This document shows, piece after piece, positions 4,352-5,499 of a DNA stretch of 5,499 nt; the stretch's first letter is position 1; the number at the start of each line of letters is the position of its first letter. Made by a program: the position numbers and the translations under genes. The notes under the pieces are model-generated. The model saw only the letters and a list, made by a program, of their open reading frames with translations, did not search any database and had not been told where the DNA came from. Source of the DNA: an uncultured Chloroflexota bacterium (GTDB lineage: Bacteria > Chloroflexota > Anaerolineae > Aggregatilineales > Phototrophicaceae); NCBI GenBank assembly GCA_937870805.1, contig CALMZT010000114.1, positions 1-5,499 of the forward strand, given 5' to 3'.

Positions 4352-4771
4352 AGAGCAGTGCGGGCCGTGCCACGTCCGCGGCTCGAATCGGAAGGAGCGC
4401 CGACAGCATGTAGCGCCCGACCGCGATCACGCGTCCGGAAGGTAGTCTGAGCCCCCGTATCACCCGTCATTGATATCGCACGAAGCGGCAGCCGCACAGT
4501 GGCGCCCGGAGAGAGCGCCGGAACGGCACAGCTCATGCGTTAACTTGTGATAGTTGGGGCCCGCCTCCCAGCCCGCTAGTCTTCAACCCGGGTGAAAGCC
4601 CTTCCTTCGGTAGGAAAAGCCGTTCAATTTTTCAGGGGAGCGCGGCTTACGGAGTGGGGCCTGTCCAATCCTTCTGTTGCTAGACGACGCAGGCACACGA
4701 CAGACCCCACATGTAATTTGCGGGACGGAGCCGAAACACACGATAACATTTGTTTAGAGCGTCACCGCACC
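4352..4771. other. GC-rich stretch without an assignable gene, right of the seam
   Basis: No family-recognisable gene is seen. On the minus strand 4430-4352 is open with GC-rich third positions and reads VIAVGRYMLSALLPIRAADV and on. It could be the first about 26 codons of a gene cut at the seam, starting at GTG 4430 or ATG 4409. An alternative minus frame from ATG 4536 crosses the seam and overlaps it, so at most one is real. A weak stem GGCGC/GCGCC lies at 4501-4519. The plus-strand frame 4592-4789 overlaps the next gene's end and resembles nothing I know. I find no tRNA, rRNA or terminator with a T run. Confidence 0.4.
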
Positions 4772-5499
4772 CTAGCCGCGGCTCTCTAGCGCTGCGGCTG
4801 CCTCGTCGATCAGCTCGCGGATTATGTCGGCTACGGGCTCCTCGCGGTTGACCATTCCGACCGACTGACCGGCCATGACCGATCCCGTCTCAACGTCGCC
4901 TTCGATCACCGCCCGGCGGAGCGCGCCGGCCCAGTAATGCTCGATCTGGAGCTGGGCTTCGGCCATTTCGATCGCGCCTTCGTCGAGCTTCTGCGCGACC
5001 TCGCGCTGCTTGGCCGCGAAATTCTCCATCTCGCGGTTCTTGAGAGCGCGGACTGGTATGACGGGGAGCCGCGGGTCGATCTGGACCGACGGGATCGCGT
5101 CGCGCGCGGAAGCGCGGATGAAAGCCTTCTTGAAGTTGGCGTGGGCGATGCTTTCGTTCGCGCACACGAAGCGGGTGCCGAGCTGCACTCCGACCGCGCC
5201 CATTTCGAGATAGGCCGCGACTGCTTCGCCGCGTCCGATCCCGCCCGCGATGAAGACCGGAATGTCGTGGCTGACGTGCGGCAGGATTTCCTGCGCCAGG
5301 ACGGTGGTGGAGACCGGGCCGATGTGGCCGCCGGCCTCCATGCCTTCGATGACGATGGCGTCGACGCCAGATCGCATCAGCTTCTTCGCCAGGCTCAGCG
5401 CGGGCGCGAAGGCCATCAGCTTGGCGCCGTGCGACTTGATCTTGTCGATCGCCCAGCCGGGCGGAAGACCACCGGCGAGCACGATATGCCCGACCTCAT
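4772..5499 (-). CDS. Nitronate monooxygenase / NAD(P)H-dependent flavin oxidoreductase family, 5' end outside window
   Basis: The minus frame is open from the window edge (first whole codon 5497-5495) to TAG at 4774-4772, giving 241 residues. Full members are roughly 310-350, so about 70-100 N-terminal residues are missing. The text is typical of the 2-nitropropane dioxygenase/nitronate monooxygenase TIM-barrel family with FMN: VLAGGLPPGW (6-15), EGMEAGGHIGP (51-61) with the conserved histidine H58, the phosphate-binding GGIGRGEA (85-92), GVQLGTRF (103-110), then SVQIDPRLPVIPVRALKN and GALRRAVIEGDVETGSVMAGQS near the end. Family members oxidise alkyl nitronates; many close relatives are annotated only as flavin oxidoreductases and their substrates are untested. 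High G+C and the exact motif wording recall Sphingomonas-like alphaproteobacteria, unlike the left part of the window. Confidence 0.87.
   Translation of the reverse strand, partial: EVGHIVLAGGLPPGWAIDKIKSHGAKLMAFAPALSLAKKLMRSGVDAIVIEGMEAGGHIGPVSTTVLAQEILPHVSHDIPVFIAGGIGRGEAVAAYLEMGAVGVQLGTRFVCANESIAHANFKKAFIRASARDAIPSVQIDPRLPVIPVRALKNREMENFAAKQREVAQKLDEGAIEMAEAQLQIEHYWAGALRRAVIEGDVETGSVMAGQSVGMVNREEPVADIIRELIDEAAAALESRG

Noticed and set aside
4189..4536. Minus-strand open frame crossing the seam (115 codons, ATG at 4536)
   Set aside because: Its second half lies out of frame over the SH3 domain. The front part resembles nothing firmly, has no good ribosome site and conflicts with another open minus frame.
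4550..4640. tRNA-like impression around CCCGCCTCCCAGCCCG...GGTGAAAGCCC
   Set aside because: No cloverleaf with acceptor, anticodon and T arms could be built, and there is no GTTCRA T-loop at the right spacing.
4592..4789. Plus-strand 65-codon frame near the flavin oxidoreductase end
   Set aside because: It has no family resemblance or Shine-Dalgarno, and it overlaps the 3' end of a well-supported gene on the other strand.

Overview
Most of this window (bases 1 to about 4351) reads like the chromosome of a free-living bacterium, most plausibly a Chloroflexi/Anaerolineae-type organism. That assignment rests on the style of the proteins (a KDG kinase, a DUF4385 protein, a C-terminal SH3 domain) and on intergenic spaces crowded with short palindromic repeats. 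It is an inference, not a search result. The remainder (about 4352 to 5499) is visibly more GC-rich (about 68% G+C in 5221-5280 against about 45% in 3241-3300). It carries a flavin oxidoreductase of alphaproteobacterial, Sphingomonas-like style. The two parts meet inside a broken SH3-domain gene, so the window is either an assembly chimera or a recombination joint; the former is more likely.

Layout. 1-249: 3' end of a UlaG-like metallo-hydrolase gene, overlapping by 14 bases the 2-keto-3-deoxygluconate kinase gene (236-1195). These two form a sugar-acid catabolic operon. 1196-1661: a repeat- and palindrome-rich spacer ending in a 43-codon reading-frame remnant that stops 5 bases before a YchJ-like SEC-C protein gene (1662-2057). 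2058-2446: two back-to-back non-coding elements, a roughly 195-bp element with CCTCACCC-type ends and an 82-bp MITE-like element with 16-bp perfect inverted ends, a nested 26-bp palindrome and a flanking direct repeat. The second element sits just upstream of a seven-TM alkaline-ceramidase/CREST-family membrane protein gene (2447-3238). 3239-3416: a hairpin and an inverted copy of the CCGCCAAGACGCC repeat. 3417-3866 (minus strand): a DUF4385 gene with a strong Shine-Dalgarno site, a terminator-like hairpin in its leader and a perfect TATAAT further upstream. 3957-4165: more interspersed repeats. 4166-4351 (minus strand): C-terminal SH3 domain cut off at the seam. 4352-4771: GC-rich sequence with no convincing gene. 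4772-5499 (minus strand): 5'-truncated nitronate monooxygenase-type protein.

Only the first two genes clearly work together. The others are single genes separated by repeat-laden spacers. I did not find a multi-gene defence, mobile or biosynthetic system. The strongest unusual signals are the seam, the nested MITE beside the ceramidase-like gene, the conserved catalytic set of that ceramidase-like protein, the attenuator-like DUF4385 leader and the modular intergenic repeat family.
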